NCBI GenBank assembly: GCA_039915945.1
Contig: JBDSMH010000102.1
Location: forward strand, 26,008-90,007
Reading direction: 5' to 3'
DNA: 64,000 nucleotides
DNA from: DATLFA01 sp039915945
GTDB taxonomy: Bacteria > Actinomycetota > Acidimicrobiia > Acidimicrobiales > WLNW01
This document shows positions 25,134-33,630 of this stretch, one piece after another. The notes beneath the pieces were generated by a model. The model saw nothing but the letters and a program-made list of their open reading frames with translations, had not been told where the DNA came from and made no database searches. Numbering within the stretch: position 1 is the first letter of the stretch; each line of letters begins with the position of its first letter. The position numbers and the translations under genes are program-made.

Positions 25134-26198
25134 ATGGAACGCTTGATCTCCTCGGATTCACATGTCAATCTTCAGCACGACACGGTGAAGCGCAGCCTCG
25201 TGAGTAAGTACCACGACTCCTACGACGCGGCGGTGGCCGAGTTCCAGGCGCGTGTGTTCGGCGGCAACGCGGGCAAGGCCAACACCGCGATGATGCGTGA
25301 CTACACACATCCCGCGGCCGGGCGGGCCGGGCACAGCGACGCGCACGAACGATTGAAGGACATGGACACCGACGGCGTCGACGCCGAGGTCCTGTACTGC
25401 GAAGTGAGCGCGTTCCGCTTCCTGTATCTGATCAAGGACGGCTGGCGCGAATCGACACGCGCGTTCAACGATTCACTCTCGGCGTTCGGCTCGGTCGACC
25501 CAAAGCGCCTCGTGGTCTCGCACCAAATCCCCATACACGACATCGACTTCGCCGTCGAAGAAGTCAACCGAGTCGCCGCGCTCGGCTCCAAGTCGCTCCA
25601 ACTACCGGTCTTCCCCAACGAGTTGGGATTTCCCGAATACTTCGACAGTCGCTACGACCCACTGTGGTCCACGATCCAAGAACTCGACCTGCCGATCTGC
25701 TGCCATATCGGTCTCAACACACAGCTCGAAGATCTCGCCCGCCGCGACCCCACCCCACAACGCGGCGTCATGGTGCCGATGACCGCGTTTTGCACCGCCG
25801 AAGCCTTCGGCATGTGGATGCTCTCCGGCGTGCTCGAACGCTTTCCTAGGATGAAACTCGTCTTCGTCGAACCCGGCCTCGGCTGGGTCGCCTGGTACCT
25901 CTACATCATCGACGACATGAACACACGACAAAGCTACGAGTTCCCCGCCATCACCGAACTACCCAGCTACTACTTCCATCGCAACATCCACCTCACGTAC
26001 ATCGACGAACCCGACTCCATCCAACTCCTCCGCCACAAAATAGGCGTGCACAACATCATGTGGTCATCCGACTACCCGCACCCCGTATCGAGCTGGCCCA
26101 ACTCACGCGCGCTCGTCGACAACCAATTCATCGGCATCCCCGACGAAGAACGCGAACTCATCGTCTCCGGCAACGCCGCACGCGTGTGGAACCTCTGA
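25134..26198 (+). CDS. Amidohydrolase-2 family protein (copy A)
   Basis: The ATG at 25134 follows GGGGAGGG. The 354-residue product has the TIM-barrel amidohydrolase-2 (ACMSD-like) pattern: SSDSHV in place of DxHxH, DMDTDGVDAEVLY, PVFPNELGF, LPICCHIGLN with the metal His, FVEPGLGWV and WSSDYPHPVSSWPNS with the catalytic Asp. Members are metal-dependent decarboxylases or hydrolases of aromatic or cyclic acids. It is a close paralogue of the product at 33631. A shared operator-like palindrome precedes both. The substrate is unknown. Confidence 0.88.
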   Translation: MERLISSDSHVNLQHDTVKRSLVSKYHDSYDAAVAEFQARVFGGNAGKANTAMMRDYTHPAAGRAGHSDAHERLKDMDTDGVDAEVLYCEVSAFRFLYLIKDGWRESTRAFNDSLSAFGSVDPKRLVVSHQIPIHDIDFAVEEVNRVAALGSKSLQLPVFPNELGFPEYFDSRYDPLWSTIQELDLPICCHIGLNTQLEDLARRDPTPQRGVMVPMTAFCTAEAFGMWMLSGVLERFPRMKLVFVEPGLGWVAWYLYIIDDMNTRQSYEFPAITELPSYYFHRNIHLTYIDEPDSIQLLRHKIGVHNIMWSSDYPHPVSSWPNSRALVDNQFIGIPDEERELIVSGNAARVWNL

Positions 26199-26600
26199 TC
26201 ATTTTCGAGCGCGGTTTCGCGCCGCAATAAAGCGATCGACCTCGTTTGCGTGGTAGTGGCGGACGAAGGCATCGATCGCCCCAGGGTCGACGTTGGGGCC
26301 TGCCGCTCGTTGTACGTCGGCGAGGGCAACGAGTAGCGCATCGTGCGTCTCGATCAGCGCGTTATTGTCGATGATCGTCGTCGCAGGCTCGGCGTCGAGA
26401 TGCAGCGCAACGCACGCCGCGTCGATCTCGGCGCGGAGGTGGTCGCAGCGCCATTCGACATGCTCCGCGAGATGCGCGATCAATTCGGCCGCAGCCTGCG
26501 CTTGCGCGCGGACGTAGGGATCATCGACATGTGTGGCGACCTCGTCCCTCAGCGTGGCGGCGATGCCGTCGAGAATGCGGTCCAGACTGTTGTACATCAT
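26199..26600 (-). CDS. Hypothetical protein coupled to an APH-like kinase
   Basis: The 133-residue product starts MMYNSLDRILDGIAATLRDE and is helical (AAAELIAHLAEHVEWRCDHL). Its start overlaps the stop of the upstream APH-like gene (ATGATGA at 26597-26600), so the two form one translational unit. No domain is recognised. In many actinobacteria an APH-like kinase is followed by such a small helical protein beside acyl-CoA genes. Confidence 0.65.
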   Translation of the reverse strand: MMYNSLDRILDGIAATLRDEVATHVDDPYVRAQAQAAAELIAHLAEHVEWRCDHLRAEIDAACVALHLDAEPATTIIDNNALIETHDALLVALADVQRAAGPNVDPGAIDAFVRHYHANEVDRFIAARNRARK

Positions 26601-27615
26601 CGGAGCACCTGGGGAAGCTCGGTGAGTAGGTCGGCGAGCAGTTTGGTGCTGCGATGTCCCAACATCGCCAGCCGAAGGTCGTTGCTTCGCCCGTCCTCAA
26701 AGGCACGCGTTCCGCGAAGAAAGATGGATGCGGCCTTCACGTGATTGATCACGCTCCAGAACCGCAACGTGTCGGCACTCACTTCGACGCCGGTGATTCG
26801 CCGGTAGGTGTCGAGGAAGTCATGCTCGGAGAGCATGTGCCCGACCAAGGACGAGCGCCCCCGAAACGCCGGCAGCGCCGCCCATGCAAGGTCGTCGACA
26901 GGGTCGCCGACGTGCGCGAGCTCCCAATCGAGCACGCCGACGATCCTGCCGTCACGGAGCAGATAGTTGCCGGTGCGATAGTCGCCGTGGCAGAGCACCA
27001 ACAGATCGGAGGTCGCCACGTTGTTCCGCGCCCACGCAAGGGCGGCGCGGATCGCCGGCACCTCCCGGATCGTGCTCGACTCGTAGAAGCGTGCCATCGA
27101 TCGACTTCGGCCAACGCCGCGGCAGCAGGATCCTCGGTCGCTGACGCGATCGAGGCGTCGAGCTCCATTGTGCGCCAATCGAGCGCGTGTATCGCGGCGA
27201 GGATTGCCACGAACTGCGCGCCGATCGCCGTTGCATTGTCGTCGGCGAACGGTTGTCTCGCCATCGGTGACGGCACCGTTCCCTCGATGCGCTCCATCGC
27301 ATAGAAGGGCATGCCCAGAACCGAGGGATCGAGCTCGAGCCAGAACAACGCCGGCATCGGAATGCCCGCGCGATCGACCAGCTTGTGGTGCAGTGCGTAC
27401 TGCGTGCGAATGTCGTAGGGAGCAAGCACGCCGTCTTCGGGTTCGCGCCGCAGCGCGTAACCTCGTTCGATCGTGTTCCCCGATGCCTGCCGCCAACGAA
27501 CGGACATCGTGTAGGTCTGCCATGAGAAGCCGTCGGCGTGATGGACGAGATCGGCGATCTCCACGTCGTCCGCGTGCAGGCGCTCGCCGAACCACGCCGT
27601 AAGGCGATCGCGCAC
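26597..27615 (-). pseudogene. APH-like phosphotransferase with a one-base frameshift
   Basis: The frame from GTG 27615 gives MRDRLTAWFGERLHADDVEI ... YALRREPEDGVLAPYDIRTQ ... FYAMERIEGTVP ... ALAEVDRWH. After 27094 it must move to another frame, where RFYESSTIREVPAIRAAL, LVLCHGDYRTGNYLLRDGRI (catalytic HGDY...N) and GVLDWELAHVGDPVDDLAW continue to TGA at 26597. The length is one base short of a multiple of three; restoring one G in TGG(G)CACGC gives DRWARFYESS. The family (also at 59256) sits beside acyl-CoA dehydrogenases; its substrate is not known. Confidence 0.85.
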
Positions 27616-27653
27616 CTGGGCACCTCTCGTTCGGTTCGCTCGGGACCGCCGTC

Positions 27654-27667
27654 ATAGTAAATGCTAT
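27654..27667. promoter_or_regulatory. 14-bp palindromic operator, copy 2
   Basis: ATAGTAAATGCTAT lies between the divergent APH-like gene and the DUF35 gene, 38 and 41 bp from their starts. Confidence 0.6.
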
Positions 27668-27708
27668 AACAAGGTCCCCGAGCGACCACATCGCCAGGAG
27701 GGGGCAGC

Positions 27709-28113
27709 GTGCCATCAGTGATACCGCCCGTACCGGACGGCGATGACGAGTTCTTCTGGGACGGCGTCGCGCAAGGCCAACTACTTCTTCGCAGCTGCGC
27801 CGGCTGCAGACGACTACAACATCCACCGTCGCCCATGTGCCCGTCATGCCACTCGTTGACGTGGACCACGCGCGAGGCGTCAGGTCGGGGCACTGTCTAC
27901 AGCTGGATCGTGTCGCATCATCCAACCGAGGCCGATGCACTTCCTCGCATCGTGGTTCTCGTCGATCTCGAAGAAGGCGTGCGGTTGGTATCCAACCTCC
28001 TCGATGTCTCGCCGAGCGATGTCCGCAACGGCATGGCGGTCGAGTTGTGCTTCGAGGAGTACGACGGCGTCGCACTCCCCCAGTTCCGCTCCGTCGTCGC
28101 GGCTCGGGGGTGA
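27709..28113 (+). CDS. DUF35 zinc-ribbon/OB-fold acyl-CoA-binding protein
   Basis: The 134-residue protein has the DUF35 pattern: an N-terminal helix (DGDDEFFWDGVAQGQLLLRS), a rubredoxin-like ribbon CAGCRRLQHPPSPMCPSC, and an OB-fold (SGRGTVYSWIVSHHP, IVVLVDLEEGVRLVSNLLD). The GTG follows AGGAGGGGG. DUF35 proteins pair with Ltp thiolase homologues, and in steroid side-chain breakdown such a pair (ChsH2 DUF35 with Ltp2) forms a retro-aldolase. An Ltp homologue follows after 4 bp, so this is the same pairing. Confidence 0.88.
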   Translation: MPSVIPPVPDGDDEFFWDGVAQGQLLLRSCAGCRRLQHPPSPMCPSCHSLTWTTREASGRGTVYSWIVSHHPTEADALPRIVVLVDLEEGVRLVSNLLDVSPSDVRNGMAVELCFEEYDGVALPQFRSVVAARG

Positions 28114-28117
28114 TGTG

Positions 28118-29263
28118 ATGCGCACGCTGAAGGACCAGGCAATCATCGCCGGCATCGGCCAAACCGAGTTCTCGAAGGCATCGGGTCGCAGCGAGCTCCA
28201 ACTCGCCGCCGAAGCCGGTTTGGCCGCGATCGAGGACGCCGGCATGACACCGGCCGACATCGAAGGACTGGTCACGTTCACGCTCGACTCGAGCGACGAG
28301 TTGCTCCTCATGCGCACATTGGGTATCCCAGAGCTGCGCTACTGGTCGCGCACTCCCCACGGCGGCGCGGGAGCACACACCACCGTGCAGCACGCCGCGC
28401 TCGCCATCGCCAGCGGCGCGGCCAAGGCGGTGCTCGTCTACCGCGCGTTCAACGAACGATCGGGACGACGCTTCGGCCAGCCAAACGCGCGAGTGACACC
28501 TCCAGGGTGGAACTGGTACCTGCCATTCGGCCTCGATACGCCGGCAAAGATCTACGCGCTCCAGTTCCAGCGCTACATGCACGAGTACGGCCTCACGAAC
28601 GAAGACTTCGGGCGCTATACCGTGGTCGCGCGCAAGCACGCGGCGACCAATCCAAATGCGTGGTTCTACGAGCGTCCGATCACCCTCGAGGACCATCAGA
28701 ATTCCCGCTGGATCGTCGAGCCGATCATCCGCCTGCTCGACTGCTGCCAAGAGAGCGACGGCGGTGTGGCCATGGTCGTCACCGCCGCCGAACGTGCGAA
28801 CGACTTGCCGAACCCGGCAGCACGCATCGCAGCGATCGCCGATGGTCACCTCATCGACGGCAGCGTGATGTTCAATTACTACCACCCGAGCCTCGCCGAA
28901 TTTCCCGAGGCGCGTTTCCTGGCAAAGCAGCTGTACGCCATGGCCGGTGTGGGCCCCGGTGACATCGACGCCGCGATGATCTACGAGAACTTCAGTCCCA
29001 TCGTGTTTCTACAACTCGAAGGTCTCGGCTTTTGCGGTCCGGGCGAGGCGAAGGATTTCATCGCCGACGGGAACATCGAGCTGGGCGGTTCACTCCCCGT
29101 CAATACGCACGGCGGGTTGCTCGGCGAGGCCTACATCCACGGCCTCAACAACATCCTCGAAGCAGTGCGTCAGATTCGAGGCACCGCGGTCAATCAGGTG
29201 CCCGACGCCGAGCACGTAATGGTCGCCGGTGGACGCAGCGGCATTATCCTCGCGAAGAACTGA
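28118..29263 (+). CDS. Thiolase-fold lipid-transfer protein (Ltp-like)
   Basis: The 381-residue protein has a thiolase fold: QAIIAGIGQTEFSKASGRSE, HGGAGAHTTVQHAALAIASG, HQNSRWIVEPIIRLLDCCQESDGG, FYENFS-like YENFSPIVFLQLE and NTHGGLLGEAYIHGLNN. The nucleophilic Cys of true thiolases (in the position of GGAGAH) is missing, as in SCP2/Ltp proteins, which include Ltp2 retro-aldolases. It overlaps a DUF35 gene by promoter and order. A role in a CoA-thioester C-C cleavage is inferred. A near paralogue lies at 41061. Confidence 0.88.
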   Translation: MRTLKDQAIIAGIGQTEFSKASGRSELQLAAEAGLAAIEDAGMTPADIEGLVTFTLDSSDELLLMRTLGIPELRYWSRTPHGGAGAHTTVQHAALAIASGAAKAVLVYRAFNERSGRRFGQPNARVTPPGWNWYLPFGLDTPAKIYALQFQRYMHEYGLTNEDFGRYTVVARKHAATNPNAWFYERPITLEDHQNSRWIVEPIIRLLDCCQESDGGVAMVVTAAERANDLPNPAARIAAIADGHLIDGSVMFNYYHPSLAEFPEARFLAKQLYAMAGVGPGDIDAAMIYENFSPIVFLQLEGLGFCGPGEAKDFIADGNIELGGSLPVNTHGGLLGEAYIHGLNNILEAVRQIRGTAVNQVPDAEHVMVAGGRSGIILAKN

Positions 29264-29295
29264 CTAGCATCGCCAAAATCGCATCCGGGGGGGTG

Positions 29296-30252
29296 ATGAT
29301 GAGGGCCATTGGCCAGCGCATGCTGCATCTCGTGGCCGTGCTATTCCTCGTCAGCGTCTCGGCGCTGATTCTCGTCGACCTCGCGCCCGGTGACCCCGCG
29401 CTCGAGGTACTCGGGCCCGAAGCATCCGACGAGCAGATCGCCGCCATTCATCGCGAACTTGGGCTCGACAAGTCGTTGCCGAGCCGTTACGTCGAGTGGG
29501 TCGGCGACGCGCTGCGCGGCGATCTCGGTCGTTCCTTTCGGACCAAGCTTCCGGTGGCAGACGAGATCCGCAGTCGCATTCCGGTCAATATCGAACTTTC
29601 GGCGCTGGCACTCATCTTGGCCCTCCTCATCGCGATTCCGCTCGGTGCGTACGCGGCGCACGTGCGTGAAGGCCGATTCGACCGCGTTAGTAGCGGCGTG
29701 ACCTCGTTGATGTTGTCGTCCCCGCCCTTTCTGACCGCGACCGTCCTGGTGTTCATCCTGTCGGTGAAACTCAAACTGCTACCGGTGGCGGGATGGACGC
29801 CGATGACCGAAGACCTGCACCAGAACCTGCGCCACATCGCGCTCCCCGTGTTCGCGATGACCATGCTCGAACTGTCGCAATTCTCCCGGCTCTTGCGCTC
29901 TGACATGGTCGACACGCTCGACCAGGACTACATCCTGGCGGCCCGTTCGATCGGTCTGCCCCGCCGCCAGATCTTGTTCCGCTATGCGTTCCGACCGTCG
30001 TCGATATCGCTCGTCACGGTGGCGGGGATCGCGCTCGGCCGCCTCATCGGCGGCTCCGTCATCATGGAGCAGATCTTCGCGCTGCCAGGGCTGGGTCGGT
30101 TGGTATTGACCGCCATCAGCGGCAAGGACATCATCGTCGTTCAGGGCGTAGTGCTTTTCGTCGGCACCGTCTATGTCGCGCTCAACATGATCATCACCGT
30201 GCTCTACGCGTGGCTCGATCCACGTATCCGGGCGTTGAGTGCTCATGGTTGA
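29296..30252 (+). CDS. ABC transporter permease, DppB/OppB type
   Basis: The 318-residue product follows a run of eight G bases that serves as ribosome binding site. It has an N-terminal helix (HLVAVLFLVSVSALILVDLA), the periplasmic PGDPALEVLGPEA region, then six more helices and the EAA loop DYILAARSIGLPRRQILFRY. It is the first permease of a peptide/nickel-family importer. The second permease overlaps its end by 8 bp, and a substrate-binding lipoprotein follows. No ATPase gene is in the window. Confidence 0.92.
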   Translation: MMRAIGQRMLHLVAVLFLVSVSALILVDLAPGDPALEVLGPEASDEQIAAIHRELGLDKSLPSRYVEWVGDALRGDLGRSFRTKLPVADEIRSRIPVNIELSALALILALLIAIPLGAYAAHVREGRFDRVSSGVTSLMLSSPPFLTATVLVFILSVKLKLLPVAGWTPMTEDLHQNLRHIALPVFAMTMLELSQFSRLLRSDMVDTLDQDYILAARSIGLPRRQILFRYAFRPSSISLVTVAGIALGRLIGGSVIMEQIFALPGLGRLVLTAISGKDIIVVQGVVLFVGTVYVALNMIITVLYAWLDPRIRALSAHG

Positions 30253-31156
30253 TCAGATGGTCACACCGGTCCAGGTCGAACTCGACGAGCCAGCCCGCGC
30301 GCGGCGCAAACGCGGACGCGAGCGCCGAGCACGCGGGCGGTTCGCCTTCGGTTTCGCGACGGGTTGGCTCGGGCTCTGCGTTTTCGTGTCAGTGTTCGCG
30401 GACCTGCTACCGCTCAAGCACTACGCCGAGACACCCGACAGCGGGGTCAGTCAGTTTCGGCGCAAGCCCGGCTTCCGTCTGGATGAACCATTGGGCACCG
30501 ACTCGGTCGGTCGCAGCGAGTTGTCGCGTGTGATCTACGGGCTCCGCGTCAGTCTGCTGCTCGCCTTGGGCGCGGTCACGCTGGCGATGGTGCTCGGAGT
30601 CGCCTTCGGTGTCACCGCGGGATACCTCCGCGGGTGGTTCGGCAGGATCTTCGATCTCGTAACCGACACGCTGCTCGCGTTCCCGCCACTGATGTTCCTG
30701 CTCGCACTGTCGGCCGCGTTGCGGCCCGGTTTCCGAACACTCACGATTTCGTTGATATTCTTGGCGTTTCCGACACAAGCGAAAGTGGCGCGGGCCAACA
30801 CGCTCACGTTCGCCAGCCGCGAGTTCGTACTCGCTGCCCGCGCCATGGGCGCGAAGTCGCGACGCATCATCGTGCGCGAGATCATGCCGAACGTCGCGTT
30901 GCCGGTGATGTCCGTGTCGTTCCTTGCGATGGCGGGGCTCATCGTGGCCGAAGGTTCCCTCAGTTTCCTCGGCGTGGGCATTCCCGGGCCCACTCCCGCG
31001 CTCGGCGCGATGGTGGCCGACGGCCGGCCGAACTTGGCTACCTCGCCTCACCTCGTCTTCGTGCCCGGCATCGTGTTGTTGCTCACGGTCTTCTCACTCA
31101 ACACCGTCGGCGATCGCGCACGCGCCGTTCTTGGCCTGCGCGACCTGACCGCCTGA
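30245..31156 (+). CDS. ABC transporter permease, DppC/OppC type
   Basis: The ATG at 30245 overlaps the end of dppB-like by 8 bp. The 303-residue product has a long basic cytosolic start (EPARARRKRGRERRARG), the FRRKPGFRLDEPLGTDSVGRSELSRV segment typical of DppC, and the EAA loop EFVLAARAMGAKSRRIIVREI. It should pair with the upstream permease. The transported compound is unknown; its position in a catabolic cluster favours an organic substrate over nickel. Confidence 0.92.
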   Translation: MVDQMVTPVQVELDEPARARRKRGRERRARGRFAFGFATGWLGLCVFVSVFADLLPLKHYAETPDSGVSQFRRKPGFRLDEPLGTDSVGRSELSRVIYGLRVSLLLALGAVTLAMVLGVAFGVTAGYLRGWFGRIFDLVTDTLLAFPPLMFLLALSAALRPGFRTLTISLIFLAFPTQAKVARANTLTFASREFVLAARAMGAKSRRIIVREIMPNVALPVMSVSFLAMAGLIVAEGSLSFLGVGIPGPTPALGAMVADGRPNLATSPHLVFVPGIVLLLTVFSLNTVGDRARAVLGLRDLTA

Positions 31157-31225
31157 TTACGGCGAAACGAGCCGATCGCTTGCGCGAGGCTGCCGAAGCT
31201 AGGCCCCATCCCTATAGGTCTGGAC

Positions 31226-31257
31226 CCAAACGACATAGGTTTGCTAAGTTCGTTTGG
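31226..31257. promoter_or_regulatory. Inverted repeat before the solute-binding protein gene
   Basis: CCAAACGA and TCGTTTGG form perfect 8-bp arms around a 16-bp spacer, ending 22 bp before the ATG at 31280. It may be an operator, giving the binding protein its own promoter separate from the permeases. Confidence 0.4.
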
Positions 31258-31279
31258 CGAACCTTTGGGGGAGGGTCAC

Positions 31280-32902
31280 ATGAAGCGTTTTCGGGGGCTG
31301 ATCTCGTTTTTCCTTACCGCGGCTTTGCTGGCGACAGCATGCGGCGATTCGAAAGGCGACGATGCCGCGCCAACCCAGACCGGCACGCCGGGTACGGGTG
31401 CAGCGGTGGCGACAACCGCGCCGCAACCGGTTACCGGGGGCAAGCTCTCGGTATTGATCACCTCGGAGACCCGCGGGATGGATCCCATCGCCGTGACGGG
31501 TTCGTCGGGCCTCGGCGGCGAGCCACCGCGGATGTATGCCGTCTATGACGCACTCATGCTGACCGACAACAAGACCGGAGAAGTCAAGCCGGCATTGGCC
31601 GAGTCGTTGACATCGACCGACCGCATCGTCTGGACGCTCAAGTTGCGGCCCAACGTCAAGTTCTCCGACGGCACGCCATATGACGCCGAAGCGGTGAAGT
31701 TCAACTGGGACCGTCACAACGATCCCGCGCTGAATTCAACCGCCCGCCCGCTCATTCAATCGATGAAGTCGATCGAAGTCGTCGATGCGGTGACGCTGAA
31801 GATCACACTCAACGCCGAGAACGGCCAGTTCGCCCGCAACGTCGCGTCGAACCTCGCGTGGTCGGCGTCGCCCACTGCGGTCAAGGCCAAGGGCAAGGAC
31901 TACGGAACCACCGCCGCCAACATCGTCGGCGCCGGTCCATTCATCATGAAGGAGTGGACACGCGACTCCAGGATGGTGCTCACGCGCAATCCGACCTACT
32001 GGCAGACGGGCAAGCCCTACCTCGACGAGTTGGAATTCCGAGTGATGCCCGACGAGACGCAACGGTTGAACAGTCTCACCACGGGCGAAGCAGATCTCGC
32101 GTGGCTCAACACATTACCGGTGCAAAAGCAGGCAAAGGACGCAGGCCTGGTGGCGCAACGCGTCAACGGCGTCGGGGCTTCCGGTCTTCAATTCAACCTC
32201 ACGAAAGAGCCGTTCAACGACGCCCGCGTGCGTAAAGCCGTGCAACTCGCCATCGATCCGGCTCAACTCGCCCAGGTCGCGACCGACGGATTGGACGAAC
32301 CCATCGCATCGTGGTTCCCGGCAACGACACCGTGGCACGACGCGGCGGTGGTGTTCCCCAAGTTCAGCACGGCTGAGGCACAGAAACTGGTGGACGCGTA
32401 CGCCGCAGAGAAGGGCAAGAACCTCGAGTTCACGCTCACGACGAGCGACGCCGGCGCCAACCCGAAGATCGCGGAATTCATCGCCGCGGCCCTGAACAAA
32501 CTACAGAAGGTCAGTGTCAAGACCGAACTCAAACCCGGTGCGCAGACGACCTCCGACTTGCGGGCCAAGAACTATCAGATGATTCCTTACGCGTTCCTCG
32601 GCGCCGACCCCGAACCGCAGTTCTACGACTCGTGGCACTCAAAGGGCACTCGCAACTTCAGTGGGTACAACAACCCTCTCGTCGACGCCGCACTCTTGCG
32701 GGCTCGCAACGCGACGGATACCGCCGCGCGCAAGAAGGAATACACCGACGTGCAGAAGATGTTGATCGACGACGGAATTCCGATGATCATCACCACTCGC
32801 ACCGTCACCGCCTTGACGACGAAGAAGGATCGCGTACAAGGCATCGAGATGTGGGAAGACGGCGGCGGCGTGTTCTTCGACAAGTTGTGGATCAAGAAGT
32901 AG
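31280..32902 (+). CDS. ABC transporter substrate-binding lipoprotein, DppA/OppA type
   Basis: The 540-residue product follows GGGGGAGGG. It has a lipoprotein signal MKRFRGLISFFLTAALLATA with Cys at about residue 21, then a Thr-rich linker and a family 5 solute-binding fold (SVLITSETRGMDPIAV, LAESLTSTDRIVWTLKLRPNV, GAGPFIMKEW, VRKAVQLAIDPAQLAQ). This is the extracytoplasmic receptor for the two permeases just upstream. The ligand is unknown. Confidence 0.93.
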   Translation: MKRFRGLISFFLTAALLATACGDSKGDDAAPTQTGTPGTGAAVATTAPQPVTGGKLSVLITSETRGMDPIAVTGSSGLGGEPPRMYAVYDALMLTDNKTGEVKPALAESLTSTDRIVWTLKLRPNVKFSDGTPYDAEAVKFNWDRHNDPALNSTARPLIQSMKSIEVVDAVTLKITLNAENGQFARNVASNLAWSASPTAVKAKGKDYGTTAANIVGAGPFIMKEWTRDSRMVLTRNPTYWQTGKPYLDELEFRVMPDETQRLNSLTTGEADLAWLNTLPVQKQAKDAGLVAQRVNGVGASGLQFNLTKEPFNDARVRKAVQLAIDPAQLAQVATDGLDEPIASWFPATTPWHDAAVVFPKFSTAEAQKLVDAYAAEKGKNLEFTLTTSDAGANPKIAEFIAAALNKLQKVSVKTELKPGAQTTSDLRAKNYQMIPYAFLGADPEPQFYDSWHSKGTRNFSGYNNPLVDAALLRARNATDTAARKKEYTDVQKMLIDDGIPMIITTRTVTALTTKKDRVQGIEMWEDGGGVFFDKLWIKK

Positions 32903-32932
32903 CTGAGAACACCGACGCAAAGCTGCGATCGG

Positions 32933-33529
32933 TCAGGGCTTCGGCCACTCACCAGTAGCCGTCGCGACCACGAAGAGGTCGACGAGTCGCTCGAACGTCT
33001 CGTCGGCCTCGCCGCTTGCGTACGAACCATGCGCCTCGGCCAACATGAACCCTCGCATCGCCGCGCTGAACGCACGGTGACTATGGCGTACGCGGTTTTC
33101 GTCGAGCCCGAATCCGCGCAGCGTCGCGCGAATCGGCTCGGCCAGTCGCCGCCCAGCCTCCTCGAACTCGGGGTCGCTCTCGATCGGAGCCACGAAGAGC
33201 AGCCGCGCCCGCAGCGGGTGGGCTTTGGCAAAGCTGCGATACACCTGGGCGACTGCGTGGAGACCATCGACACCCGAACGACCGAGAGCGGCCTCCCACA
33301 ACTGTTGCGCCAACGCGGACTGGCTGACGATTGCCATCCGTCGATGGAGATCGTCGATCGAGTTCACGTGCGTGTACAACGACGTGACGTGGCAACCGAG
33401 GCGGCGGGCGACCTTTGCCAAGGTGACCGCGGCGACGCCCTCTTCGTCGGCAATCTCGAGCGCCTCGGCCACCACCGCGTCAGGGCTGAGCGAGCGGGCT
33501 CTGGTACTCGGCGGCGCACCGTCTTCCAT
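32933..33529 (-). CDS. TetR-family regulator
   Basis: The 198-residue protein starts MEDGAPPSTRARSLSPDAVV and has a TetR helix-turn-helix (AEALEIADEEGVAAVTLAKV, GCHVTSLYTHVNSIDDLHRR), then a TetR C-terminal ligand domain with HPLRARLLFVAP. It is divergent from neither neighbour but lies convergent to the solute-binding gene and upstream of the copy B amidohydrolase in the same direction. It is the best candidate for binding the three ATAG-type palindromes, by position only. Confidence 0.85.
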   Translation of the reverse strand: MEDGAPPSTRARSLSPDAVVAEALEIADEEGVAAVTLAKVARRLGCHVTSLYTHVNSIDDLHRRMAIVSQSALAQQLWEAALGRSGVDGLHAVAQVYRSFAKAHPLRARLLFVAPIESDPEFEEAGRRLAEPIRATLRGFGLDENRVRHSHRAFSAAMRGFMLAEAHGSYASGEADETFERLVDLFVVATATGEWPKP

Positions 33530-33630
33530 GAGGGCGACCGTAGCGCGAAATCCTATGAATTAGGGACGAAGGCAACTGAGTATGGCCAAGATCCCAGCCG
33601 CCATAGCGATCGCAATGCGTTGCCGCGCCG

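Noticed and set aside
26597..28885. A 762-codon minus-strand frame
   Set aside because: Only its last 165 codons match a family (APH-like C-terminus). The rest is antisense to the DUF35 and Ltp genes and is an effect of high GC.
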